From Mixophyes australis (taxonomy: Eukaryota; Chordata; Amphibia; Anura; Limnodynastidae): a stretch of 64,000 nt of DNA. The stretch spans positions 107,243,278 to 107,307,277 of the forward strand of contig JAVHZZ010000010.1 in NCBI GenBank assembly GCA_036250195.1, in the 5' to 3' direction. The notes beneath the pieces were generated by a model, which was not told where the DNA came from, searched no databases, and saw nothing but the letters and a program-made list of their open reading frames with translations. The stretch's first letter is position 1. Every line of letters starts with the position of its first letter. Below, piece by piece: positions 37,078-49,170 of this stretch. Position numbers and translations under genes: made by a program.

Positions 37078-38413
37078 CCGTATATACTCGAGTATAAGTC
37101 GACCCGAATATAAGCCGAGGCACCTAATTTTACCACAAAAAACTGGGAAAACTTATTGACTCGAGTATAAGCCTAGGGAGGGAAATGCAGCAGTTACTGG
37201 TAATTTTATTTTACTTTACTATTATACATTCAGCTGAGACCCCATGCTTCAGTGGAAGCACATTCATTAGAAGCAGCAGGATTGTGGGTTAAGGTGATGG
37301 GCAAGGAAATGGATAATACACTGGATAAATGCAGTGGTATACAGTAAAACAGTATGTGAAAACAAGCAAGTAATACTGCTACTGAAATAGTAATTGGATG
37401 TGCCGATAAACAGATGGATCTGCAGTACTTGTGTCTGCAAGGTAGGCGTTATAGGTGCCCAGTGGAATAGTGTTCAAAGTGGAATAATGTTCAAAAGGTA
37501 GTGACTTCCAGTCTTGCAGGTGTGGCGATATTGTGCAATTACCTTTTAGATGGTAGTAAATGCGCTTAAGCTACCATCATGCGGGATGCCTTGGATGCTG
37601 CGTAGGGTCCTGTAGAGGCTGTGTGGGGTGTGAACCGGTCTGCCCGTGGATGACTAATACCAAATTTGACCTCTGCGCACTGACTCTATCTACTTACAAG
37701 AGAATTGGCGTGCAGCTGCATAGGAGATCCCACCCTCCTAAATAAATACAAATGGATAAACACTGCAGCGTTCAGCCAATCTCCAACACCTCCCAACAAA
37801 AGGGTAAACTCACTTATACTATAAAAAATGATACATGTACATCGACAGTGTCCACATATAGAATAGTCCTCAATTGTGTTCTGCTCTACTCCATATCGAC
37901 TTTTGCAGCCTGTAATGTATTCACACCTCTCCGATAACACTCCCGTTCCATATAAATCAAATTAACAACCGTAAGTCTTTAAGCCAAGTAAACCAAAAAC
38001 TGTAACATCCGTTACTCACATGTATGTTTATGAAGGTTCAGTTCCGTCCGGTGCCAAGGCCCCGTCACTGCAAAGTCCCAGTCTCCACAGGATATTGTCT
38101 GCAGTGCCCACAATCCCTTAGGCGATAACGTCCACTGTTCCAAACGATGTGAGTCTACAGAGTTCCGTTAATCTCCTAGAGATTACCCCTCTTTCTGTTC
38201 GACGGAGTAAGGAGGCGGGTTTTAAACTCAAGATAACTTTATTCGATTCTGTTATAATGACAGCTACCTGGCCGCGCATGCGCGGTATGTGAAACTCGGG
38301 GGTATAGAGTAAAACTGTGTGGTCCTGGAGCATCACTCAAGTATAAGCCGAGGGGGGACTTTTCAGCACAAAAAATGTGCTGAAAAACTCGGCTTATACT
38401 CGAGTATATACGG
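37078..38413. mobile_element. TA-flanked DNA element nested in a SINE
   Basis: The left end CCGTATATACTCGAGTATAA is repeated inverted at the right end, including the palindromic core TATACTCGAGTATA. Subterminal copies of CTCGAGTATAAGCC and a hairpin in the last 80 bp are visible. TA lies on both sides (37076-37077 and 38414-38415), and the host SINE reads cleanly if the element and one TA are removed. The TSD suggests the Tc1/mariner group. No transposase is recognisable in the 1.3 kb, so it appears non-autonomous. Confidence 0.9.
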
Positions 38414-38576
38414 TAGGTTAATTGGCTGCTATCAAAATTAACTCTAGTGTGTGTGTGTATGTTAGGGAATTTAGACTGTAAGCTCCAATGGGGCAGGGAC
38501 TGATGTGAATGCGTTCTCTGTACAGCGCTGCGGAATCAGTGGCGCTATATAAATAAATGATGATGATGACATCACC
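38414..38576 (+). repeat. SINE copy, 3' half of the interrupted copy
   Basis: It continues the SINE body after the nested element: TAGGTTAATTGGCTGC, the (TG)n spacer, TTAGACTGTAAGCTCCAATG and the LINE-type tail with (ATG)n. Confidence 0.9.
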
Positions 38577-39270
38577 GTTTTTCTGACCTCTGCTTTCAGA
38601 TTTTTGCGTCCATTTTTTTTCTTCCTGTTATTTTGATGCATTAAGTTTCCACACTTTTATCCGTTCCTCTATGATCTCTATAAATCACGACTACCCATTT
38701 GTTTTACCCCTTCTGGGGGACACATGATTGCATCATTTGCATGCAGACATCCGGCCTAGACTCAAAGTAAAATCTCTGATACATTAAGACCCGAAGCCGG
38801 TCCCTGAAGTTCTGCGCTGGAATCCGGTCCTTCACCCAAGCGTCCATCTTTTGTCTACAAGGCGCCGTCTCCTGTCCTTTATCAAACCTTTATCCACTAT
38901 CTGTGCGCCAAGTCCAAGGATTCTCCGACAGCAGAACTCCGTGGTTCTAAAGATTCTTTTCTGCCATCACATTCCAAGTTTCTGTGTCCTTGTTAAAAAA
39001 AAAAAAAAAAGGTGTCAAATACTCAGGAGATACAAAGCTCTTTTTTTTTTTTTTTTAAATCTGGGACCTGCACCACCTTTTAATTTGATCAAATCGGCCT
39101 ATTTTTTTACAAAACTAATTTTAATCTGCACCAACTTCCAGGTCCTTGAAACTGCGACTGTAAAACGGTGCTTGTGGGTCCACCTGTAATTGTACATTGG
39201 TAAATGTCACATGAAAGTACAACCTACTCGTACTTTAGGGTCTTCTCCTCCTATTTATTATACATTTTTA

Positions 39271-39350
39271 GGGGTGAATTCCGTTCAGGAGTGGGGAGTG
39301 GCATCACACATGGCTCCGATGGGACCTCTGATCGGAATTTAATTCGCCCC
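39271..39350. mobile_element. Tiny Harbinger-like MITE with TTA TSD
   Basis: 80 bp with inverted ends GGGGTGAATTCCG and CGGAATTTAATTCGCCCC. The triplet TTA lies on both sides. A 3-bp TTA duplication is typical of PIF/Harbinger elements, but this short length makes the assignment tentative. Confidence 0.55.
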
Positions 39351-40139
39351 TTAAATTTTTCCCTAAAATGTTCTCGATTTCCACTTATTTTTCCTGAAAA
39401 TGAGGGGACGTTGTCTTCATTTCATGTAACGCTGCCATCTTGGACCAATCAACGCATTTGTCATACGTGATGGTGCAAAACAGCATCGACATTTCGTCTT
39501 CTCACTTTTCTAAGTGTCTTGCACCCTTTTTCTGCGACATCCTCACTCCCCACCCTTCTGCATTTCAATTGGCGCTTATAAGACCCATCCATGTTACACA
39601 AACAACGTGATGTTTTAGTTGCGGCAATTAAAAGTGGCAAGTAATAAATCAACCAGTGGCCATTAAAATGTAATGAAAGGCCGTGGATTGAACGAGCTGA
39701 CATGTAGCTGTGAGCCGGGTTCTCTCTTGTAATGGGAACGCTCTCTTCTGTCACTGACAAGTGACTAATCCGCCAATCGCTCTAAACTGTTGTAGAATTC
39801 TCAGAGTTACCAATTAAACTGGAAAAAGCTGCTAATTAATCTCTATCAAAGCTCCTCTAACGTGGAAAATTGGAGACGTTACAGAGCTTTGCAAAACCAC
39901 AAAGGTGCGAAAGGTAATAATGGGCTTAAGAGTAATCAATAAAAATAATTTAACAGAATTTTTCTGACAATTTCCCTTTGACAATGAAACTAGATTTGAT
40001 ACATTAAATGGTGAATAGGTTTAGCTGGATACACTGCTTCTGTAATGTTCACCTTCAGGGTGTTTCTGGGGGGCAGACGGAAGCCTGTTTCTGGGGTGTT
40101 TACTAAAAATAACCAGCATTACATATTAGAAGATGCGTG

Positions 40140-40370
40140 ATATATACTGAGATAAGTGGTCAGTGCTTAGTACCACTTCTCTTGTTCTGCATACTGATAT
40201 GTGGTCACTGCTTAGTACCACTTCTCTTGTCCTGTATACGGAGATACGTGGTCAGTGCTTAGTACCACTTCTCTTGTTCTTTATACAGAGATACGTGGTC
40301 AGTGCTTAGTACCACTTCTCTTGTTCTGTATACTGAGATGTGTGGTCAGTGTTTAGTACTACTTTTCTTG
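40140..40370. repeat. Satellite, locus 3 of the ACCACTTCTCTTG family (47-bp unit)
   Basis: About five copies of a 44-47-bp unit containing GTGGTCAGTGCTTAGTACCA and CTTCTCTTGTTCTGTATAC. It is more uniform than the loci at 5 kb and 10 kb and uses a shorter monomer around the same core. Confidence 0.85.
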
Positions 40371-43300
40371 ATCACTGATCACAACTATAACTTGCAGTAT
40401 ACAGACATACAGATTAAACGGCACTAACTGAAATAAAGGGGGCTCTGTCTTTGGATGACATACATTTTATGGCTTAAACATGTCCTACTGCAATTTTATG
40501 AATGACTTTGTTTCATCTTATAAAGTTTCTTTATTTCTCTGCCTTTTAGCCCCTTCTATGCATCATCAGGCAGAGTTGTTTAATGGTTTTGGTTCGGATA
40601 GGACACATAGGCCAATGCAGACAGCACAACTGAGTTGTGTTTGTATCCAGCGCAACAAACTTAAAACAATTCTGTCCACAGGGACGGAGCTTGGCTGGAC
40701 CTGTAGCAAAATTTGGAGGGGAGCCTGGTGAGTCTGGCCCACCCCTCCGGCAGCCTCTGCCGGAGGCAGAATTTCATTCGTTCTTCCGGACCCCCAAGAG
40801 AGCAGGCCTTTCTCCCGGATCTGAGTGGGCAGGACTGGCTCCTCAAGGATGCCGTTTACACTGAAGGGCATCATTCTGGCCCCACCCCAGCGGAGCGATG
40901 ATGCAATTGTGGCAGGAGTGAGGCCAAAGTGGGGCCACTCTCTGTGCTATCCTTTCTCCCAGTGAAAATCTCATATTCACTATAGGGCTTCTCACCCTGG
41001 AATAAATATGCCTATAAAAGCTAGAAATAAAACTGCAACCAGTTTAGTACTAGGTGCATGAGGACGCATGCAAACAAATAAGCAGAAGTCCTCTAAAGAT
41101 AGAAGCCTGTTTCATACAGCAGCGTTGCACATGACACATGCTGCAGTATAAACAGTCACAGACCGAGGATTAGAGACATTAGAGTTTGATGTTTGTACAT
41201 AACCACACGGATCATCGGTTCCTCGTCGGAACTAACAATTACTGCTCTCGCGGGTTCCCTCCGGATACACAATGCCGGAACGCTGCAACTAACTGCTTGT
41301 GCAATATGAAAGATACATTGACGAGCTAATCTGCCAGAAAATTGAATTTTCAGCTTGTGAATAAAATTGTTTGTTTCTGTAGAAAAACCAACACGGATCT
41401 GTCTGCGCGTGTCAGTTCAGTGCGCCGTGTGATGAATGGGCCGTGTGAGAGACGTGTCGGAGAGAGCCGTGTGCGGAGCGGGGGGTACATGGATCTTGTG
41501 CTGCGATTATAGCTGGATTCACAATGCACAATGAGGCCTTTAAAAAGGAAATGTAGAGATTGCTCTTCGGTGTAATACATTTCTGGACAGCGAATAGAAT
41601 CGGGTGATGCCAGGAGGGGATGGGCGAAGGGGCATCATAGTCCCAAAAAGGGGCATAATAATGAAGATACTTTTGTAACAATGTTATTCCAAACTGCAAT
41701 ACACCCTAGTTAAAGGACAGCTGTGTTTTATAATAAAAAGTAATTTTCTACAGAGCATCTACTGATTTGCACAAATAAAGGTTTCTGCAATATTGGCAAC
41801 AGTGCTGTGATTGAAGCGTTTTCCCCTACGCAGGTTTCTTGTCTTACACTATTGGAGGAAGCATTTTCACTCATGCAGGTTTACTGTCTCTATGAAGGAA
41901 GTGTCACCCCCATGCTGACGGGGCTGTACCTGGTTTCGCATTATCACATAAGGACCACACGCTCCGGGTCTTCCTGTTATCGTATGACTAGCCGGGTGTT
42001 GGCTGTCGCTTGCTGTCCTCATTCTTTCGCAGTAACAGTGTGACAGAATGGACTGCCTATGCCACCCTGTCTGTTGTTGCTGGGAACTGGCTGGGCTTGC
42101 CTTGCCACCGTTCCCTTTCCTTATCCCAAATGCGCCCTCTTGCCGCAGTAGAAGGGGCTCAAGCTGCTGCCACCACTGGACTCCTTCACGGCTTCAAGAA
42201 CCGCGTTCCTTCTGGGTAACTGACTTCTTCCTTCAGATCAGGGTGCTGTGGATGGATCCCCCCTGGCCTATCACACTGGCCAGAGCTGCTGGGTAGCGGG
42301 CAGAGCGGGGGTACTGGAAAGCTGGGTCCAAACCTCAGTACAGCCGAAAATGGATTAGATTTTGGTCTAATCTGTAGGTCACAGGAAATTACGGCAGCGA
42401 AGAAGTTGTCAGGCAGATCTTGAAGCAAGTGATGTTTATTTAGCTCAAGTGTCCTGACAAGGACAGTTCACACTGGTGGAAGGTACCAAGTCAGATGGAA
42501 CAATAATGATACATTTCAGTACAAACCAGTGCTGTTTTATACAGTTTCGGACACAGCCTCGCAGGGGGTAAGCCAGCCCCCTGAACTCTTTGATGGCCCT
42601 AAGAAGTATGAGTTATTTTTAGTATCGGGATGCAATATGTTTCCCCAAACATGGATTTAAATGCAATTTATACTTAACAAAGTTTACACTTATCTGTGAT
42701 ATTCTACATCACGTGCTGTTTACAATGTTCAGACAGAATCCTTTCCCTTTATCCAGGCAAGATAAAGGTAACGACTCCCTGTTGTGTATTTAAGTGTTGG
42801 TCACACCTTGAATATATTTAATGAGGACTTCCTGTCGAAGATACACAACAGGCTCCTCAAACAAATGCTTATTGCATTAGACAAATACCTCAGAAAAGAA
42901 TGCATTTCCTATACAAAGTGCCACACGATACAACAAAACCAGCACATCCGCAATTCAAGGAAATAGCGCAGGGCGCTTATTTATATAAGTAAATTTATAC
43001 AATAAGTTATTTCGAAGTGATCCAGCCACAAACAGGTCGAGGCTATAGCACCGGTCGTGGCTCATACTGCGCTGACCTTTCGTGTGCCCCCCATCCCCGC
43101 GGGATCTCGCAGGCTGGCGCACATTCCCACTAACCGCTGTGTGTTTACGCCGCTATTATTGCGACTCGTCTGTGATATTTTCGGCCTTGACATCTAATTG
43201 ACATAACAGCATTCTCTAAACCGTAAAAAAAATTGTAATAAACAGTGTACATTATAACTGCAGCAATCTCCACTTCACGCTGTGTTACTGCATCACTTCA

Positions 43301-43679
43301 GACGTTCGTTCAGATGGGCCCTGTCGCTTTGACTAGCAAACAAGACGTCGCTGAGGATCTCTCTGGCTAATTACGTCTCCGTGCTCGATAGACCCAGCGT
43401 CTCCTCTGCTGGCGCAGCTGGAGCCCTGTCGCTGTCATGGAAATGGTTTGATACATGGTCAGACGTCTGAAGAGAGCTAATCCCCGGAGGATACAATTAG
43501 TGAACACAGAACGAGGGGCAACGTCCTCTCATCCTTCAGGGGAGATGAGTAACTTACGGTCCTGGCGCTCTGTTCCGGGATCCCTTTAGGTTTAGGTCAG
43601 TATCTGGGGTAACCAGAGTGACGTTAAAGAGATTGGGCCCATTTATGTTGTCACTAAAAAAGAAAGAAAGAAAGATATT

Positions 43680-44676
43680 GGGCCTGATTCATTACCAAAC
43701 ACAAAACGAACGTAATGTGCTTTTTTTTTAAAAAAAGAAATACATTTATGACATTAAAAATAATTTCCCCCATAAAATACATTTATTAGGATGTTCTGAA
43801 TGTCTACTGTACATAAAATACATTGTTACAGTTGCTCCTGATACAAACACATGTTCTAGCTGTATACTCAGCCGTCATCACTAGTAATCAGCACTTACAC
43901 CCGACCTGTAGCTGGAGCAAGAGATACGGCCGAAAACCATGTACCTGAGAGATGCCCAAAGCTTGAATTAGACGCTGCTGTGTGCGCTCCAGATTGGCAC
44001 GTCCTTACTGTACACTGACTACGTGTGTATACGTCCTTACTGTACACTGACTACGTGCATACGCCCAGTCACCTCCCCGTTCTGCCCCTGAAATCGTAGG
44101 CAGTAGTTAAGGGTCCTTTGTGCTCGAAGATGAATTGGATGTGCAGGGGCAAACGCAGGATTTGTAGAGAGGTGTTTCCACACCACACCACCAGTGGGCG
44201 TGGTCGGCATGTTTTGGGGCGTGGCTATAATTTTAGACAAGGCTTGGCTGCTCTCCAACTCTTCCTATCCCCATCATATACACGGGCAATGCTGTGTGCA
44301 CTACTGTTAGGGGCACACAGCTCTCCCTTTTCAAGAAGAGCCATGTGAAGCGGGACATACCTCCCAACTGTCCCTACAGTCAGCACAAAGTCCTGATTGA
44401 GTGTATCAGAACTGACCAGCTCTCTCCTACCTGTTCTTGATGCTTTCAATACTTGTTGGGGAGAGATGGCTGTGAACAGTGCAGACAGAAACGATCTGCA
44501 CACAATCTGCAAAGTGGCTGGTCCTGGGGCAGGGTCCAGCCACCTCAAGCATACAGTACCCCAGGCGGGGAGGGGGGTTTACAGGCACTAGATAACCCCC
44601 TCTTGGTTTGCCTATGACGTGGCTGTGTTCTCTGGCGTATGGTCCGGTTCTGGGTGTGCACACTGCGATTTTACTT
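43680..44676. repeat. Long interspersed repeat, copy B, with nested insertion
   Basis: It starts GGGCCTGATTCATTACC and shares the body of copy A (12237-12965). It differs by an internal loss near its left end, a local 18-to-25-bp duplication around 44005-44055 (repeated CGTCCTTACTGTACACTGAC) and the 473-bp insertion at 44144-44616. The right end is lost. Confidence 0.7.
44144..44616. mobile_element. Element nested inside copy B
   Basis: Comparison with uninterrupted copy A shows the insertion. The left end CAGGGGCAAACGCAGG and the inverted right end CATAGGCAAACCAAGAGG are similar. ATGTG (44139-44143) and ACGTG (44617-44621) look like a 5-bp target duplication. It contains CATACCTCCCAACTGTCCC, a block I associate with other frog repeats. 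Confidence 0.7.
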
Positions 44677-45121
44677 AAAATAGGACACCTATCGGGATTA
44701 CGCTTCTTATAGAATTGGGGCGATTGATTGTATCGTTCTAGCAGTTGCAGAGACCTTAGAATGAAATGTTAGAGTGGCCTTAGCTCAATCTGAAGACTGG
44801 AAATGAAAGTGGACGTGTCACATGGTGGAGGCCACCAATCAAAACGCTGCAAATCTGTGACATCACTGAGACAACCGTTGTTCATCCAATCTGACTGGTG
44901 GACACTTTAAAGACCATTCAGGAAAGAGAAACCATTATTCAGCACGAGGCCATAGGGTAATAGTTTACCCATATGGTGGAAGATCATTTGCCTCTATGGC
45001 CGATACTCTATCCAATGCCGTTTCGACATTGGGTTGTTAGAGCCTGCAGATATGATTGTTAGATAAACCCAAAGACATTTCCACCTTTAAGCAAGTTGCT
45101 TCCATTACATCTACTAGGCCC

Positions 45122-45248
45122 CGTACTTCCCAACTTTATCTAACTCCCCTCCGATGTTGGTCCTCTTCCGGAGTCACAAAGCCGTTAACGCCCGGATGCG
45201 GGAGGGTGACCTAACCTCCCAGACATTCCAAGAGAGAAGGCCGATATG
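45122..45248. mobile_element. Fold-back MITE, CATACTTGCCAAC family (short copy)
   Basis: 127 bp with ends CGTACTTCCCAAC and GGCCGATATG. The family block CCTCCCAGACATTCCAAGAG lies near its right end. Flanking 8-mers CTAGGCCC and CTAGGCAC agree at 7 of 8. Confidence 0.7.
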
Positions 45249-45719
45249 CTAGGCACAAACATGTGTATTTGCCTGTGGTTTTTAGTTTAGAACAAACAGC
45301 AATGTCTGGCTCTGTGGTCTGTGCTCACCCCCTGCATTTGGTGTTGGCTTCTCTGCAGATCTTCGCTCTTTGCACGCTGGATTCAAACACTAACAGCGCC
45401 AAACGTTTTGTTTGGGAGAAACCTGGCGCTGCCGTTGGCCGGAGATTGGGAGATAGATTATCTGTGGCCAAAGCAGTGGTTACAAAACATCCAATGATAA
45501 AAATACAGTTATTCTCTGTATTGGTGGAAAATTGTCCAGAAAACTTATTCTGTGTTTTGGATTTTCATGCGACAATATATAATTTTGGTGGAGGGTAGAT
45601 GGGATGTTGTTGTAGTTTTTGTTATCTCTTTTTATGTAGGATTTAGCATTGACATTTATTAGCCCTAAGTATCTACGTGGTCAGCAAGCAACACCTCATA
45701 TGTCTCTGTGTATTATACC

Positions 45720-46302
45720 TAGAGATGCTCACTGACCCCCGTGAACTGGTTTTGGTTTTGGATGTGGATTAGCTTTGAATTTTGGTTTTGGCAAAACCGC
45801 CCTCGTGTGTTTTTTGTTTTGTTTTTGGATTTTTTAGAAAAAATCCTAAAATTTGCTAAAATTACATAATTTTGCTTTTTTTTGTTCCTACATTATTATT
45901 AACCCCAATGACACTAATTTCAAGTCATTTGCAGTCAATTTTGACCACCCCACAGGTCACAATATTATTTTCATACACTTTGGGACAAATACTGCAGCGA
46001 CCTGGCTGGATGGTAAGCGACAGAGCAATGACACAAACACACGGCAGTTCCTAGCACATCTAGGGCACATTGGCACACAGCAGTGGCAGAAAAGATAAAT
46101 GGGGGTCCGCCTGCCCTCCCACCCACCGTTATGTTGGATCTTAAAAAGCAATCCGAAAATTGCGAGATCCAACGACGTCACAATGACGTTTTGCCTCGTT
46201 TTCAAATCCAAAAAAGTGTGAAGGTGCCGAGACGGCTCGTTACTCGGATCTGTAAAGTTCGGGTATTTTCAGTTCTCTGGAAACCCAGCCTGAGCATCTC
46301 TA
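45720..46302. mobile_element. Non-autonomous hAT-like element
   Basis: 583 bp with 12-bp inverted ends TAGAGATGCTCA and TGAGCATCTCTA. The flanking 8-mers are ATTATACC (45712-45719) and ATTATATC (46303-46310), 7 of 8 identical. TAGNGATG ends are typical of Ac-like hAT elements. No transposase was recognised inside. Confidence 0.8.
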
Positions 46303-46598
46303 ATTATATCAGTATTACGTTACCTTGCTGCAGCCCGTGTCCTGTGTATGATGCAGACGTGTATCGTGCAGCCTCGGGGAGAGACGTGATTGTGGAATCT
46401 CTGATCCGTGCTCACGGAAAGGGCAATCCTAGAGTTACATTGCTCTCCTCTCACTGCAGATCAGAATCAGACTTAATGTGCATATTACTCCCTATAACTG
46501 ATTCCAGCTGGGATCAGGGGTCACAATGAATTAAAATACTCTGTGACAAGAACGGACCCTTTAGTGAAAGCACTGCAGTCAGTGGAGAAATTGCAGCA

Positions 46599-47083
46599 AT
46601 TAGGGACCTATGTATCACGGCCGCCATATCTCTACTAACATTCTGTATTTCCTCTTATATCAGCAATACAGAATGTTGTTCCGCCGCTATTTACCACGCC
46701 AGGGATGTTCTGGGAGCCCCTGTGAAGACCCCCAGCCCTCCGCCATGATTTTCCTTCCTACTCACCGGCAGCCTAACGCCGAAAGTAAGAAGTGCGATGT
46801 ACCCCCGCGGCTGACGTCCAGCGAAGTTGAAGCGGCTTCAGCTGGATTATTAAAGGCGTGTAGCACCACCCTGAATTGCATTACATGATAAATTGCTTGT
46901 TGTTGCTGTTCTCATAGAGGTCTACGAGGATGGCAGCGAGCAACAGGAAATCGGTTGAGAAATTGGAGATGTTTCCGGCGTTAATCCTTTGATAAATCGC
47001 AGGAAGTCCTGTGATCACCATTCCCCTGCCAAGACTGCAGTTCTCTCTGGCGTTTTGGCTCATCACAGGATTATAAATAGACC
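46599..47083. mobile_element. Candidate MITE with internal hairpins
   Basis: The left end TAGGGACCTATGTATCA loosely matches the inverted right end (GGGGTCTATTTATAA). Inside there is a perfect 13-bp stem (46637-46649 with 46665-46677) and a TCCAGCGAAG/CTTCAGCTGGA stem near 46817-46846. The design resembles 2929-3571 but is more decayed. No target duplication was identified. Confidence 0.4.
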
Positions 47084-48185
47084 CCAAAATGTGTCACCCC
47101 TGCTTAGAGAGGGTTGAGATTTCTTGCAAATTGAGTTTCTGGCGGAACAGGCCGCCTGGCAGAGGTGCAGAGTTACGGTAACATGATCGTCCGGCGCTGG
47201 TTTTGCGTCGTCATCCCACACGTATGTTTATAATTTATAACCACAACACAGACACTTTTTAGAACTGTTGTTGCACTCTTTGTATTCCTGTGTTCACTCC
47301 TCTTCCAGCAGAGCGTGTCCTTCTCAATCACGGCTTATTGTAGATTCTACGCTTGTGATGCAGCCCCGGTAAATGACTTATTAACGCCGACAGCGCTGAA
47401 AGTTGTCTCCTGTGAATCCCAGTGTTAAATCAGTCATCGCTCTGGTCATGAATATCTCTTTATGCAATCAAGTCATTGGGAGGCATTTGGTTAGTGGACT
47501 GCTGTGAGATAATCCTCATTTTTCCAGACTGCAGAGAAAAGTCTGTGCAGTCAGATGGAGGTGAGGAAACCACAGCTCTCAATATTGCAAATGATTATTG
47601 TATCATAGTCACAGATTTGTCCCTATTTTTTTTTTTTTTTTTTTTTAGAATTGACCAAATGCACCGCGCTATTCCCCATTTTTATGCTTGGTGGACGCAA
47701 GCTCATAGTATCTATTTCAATATTAGGGCTTTATATCTGAATATTTATTGAATAAAAATATTTAAAATGCAAAAGATTCTATCGTGACAAAGTCCAGTGA
47801 ACATGTCATGCTGGGGTTGTGCACAAAGGTTTCTGAGACTTTAACAGCGCATTACGGGCTTAGATACATCTGCTCAGGGTCAAAGTGTCCCTGTTTTACA
47901 GGTACAATCCCAGTTTGTAAAATATTATTCTCCTTACATTACCTTTGCTAACATGGTATGAAGCAATAAAATATCCTGTATAATATATACCCTTATATTT
48001 GGATACTAGTGATGTCACCACTTATATTGATAGAGTAAGATATACATTGTATTTGTGTCACATGACTCATTGTCACCGTGTTCTGTCATGTGACTGTAGA
48101 ACAGTCCATCAAGGGAGAAACTGGATATCGACATCACCTGGAATGGGCTACTCTACTTTAAATGGCAACATGTATTATAAGAAAT

Positions 48186-49046
48186 ATTGAAGACTATGCG
48201 CTCACCTCCTGATGTTGCTATGCGCTCACCTCCTGATGTTGCAGGAGCTGCAATCAGGGCTAGGGATCCCTCCCTAGTAATAACCTAAACAATGCAAAAC
48301 CTTATGCGCTCACTGACTAAAGATATCTAAAATAATAAACTGTATAAATATGTGGGATCTGGTGAATATACTTATATCAAGGCTGGTTAGATGTAACAAT
48401 TTTTATTGATATTCCCTATAATGGTAATTAACATGTAAATACCTGTGAATAAAACACACCCTATAGATAATCACACAATATTACTAAATTTTAAAACATT
48501 AAAAACACTGGTAAATATACATGTAATCCTGACATGTATATATTGTTTAAAAGAAGCTGGCTCAACAATCATTGATGAACCAGATATTACCATGAAAGAA
48601 TATATAGTAAAGACATGAATTGGCTGACAAAAAAATGCAATTAATGAATATATAATGAATATATATATGGCAGTCCCAGTATTATAATAGTTGGAGAGTT
48701 GTTTCAGACACACAGCTGAGTGAACTGACAGTACATGTATCCGACTGGCTCCACATGGAAGTGATACCGATACTTGCGTTTTGCTGTGCAGTGTTCAGTA
48801 TTAGATCAGTCCCAAAGTGTCTCGTTGCGTGATTATAGGAGTTGTCAGTGTTCAGATGTTAAATCGCTCACAATAGCGGGTGATCAGTCCCGCTATTGAT
48901 AAGAGGTGGTGACAGAAAACAAGCGTGGAACACGCTTCCAGTTCTAACTTCCGGGTGTGAGGTCACATCCGGAATGTCCTATTGGCCAATAGATTGGTGT
49001 AGGAGGAGGCCCAACGCGTTTCGTCTGATAGACTTTTTCAAGGGAG
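48186..49046 (-). mobile_element. Retroposon-like element with 19-bp target duplication
   Basis: 861 bp flanked by AACATGTATTATAAGAAAT (48167-48185) and AACATGTATTATAAGGAAT (49047-49065), 18 of 19 identical. Long duplications indicate target-primed insertion. On the minus strand it would start near CCCTTGAAAAAGTCTATCAG and CGAAACGCGTTGG and end in two copies of a 24-bp unit containing AACATCAGGAGGTGAGCGCA (48194-48241). No reverse transcriptase is visible. Orientation is inferred from the terminal repeats. Confidence 0.65.
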
Positions 49047-49170
49047 AACATGTATTATAAGGAATTATGGCGCCTATTTCAATGTGCGGTGATGCAACGG
49101 CAATAGAAAAATCCTTTAACGCCTCAATTTATCAATTTAATACATCTGGGATAGCCAAGTGATTTAGCTG

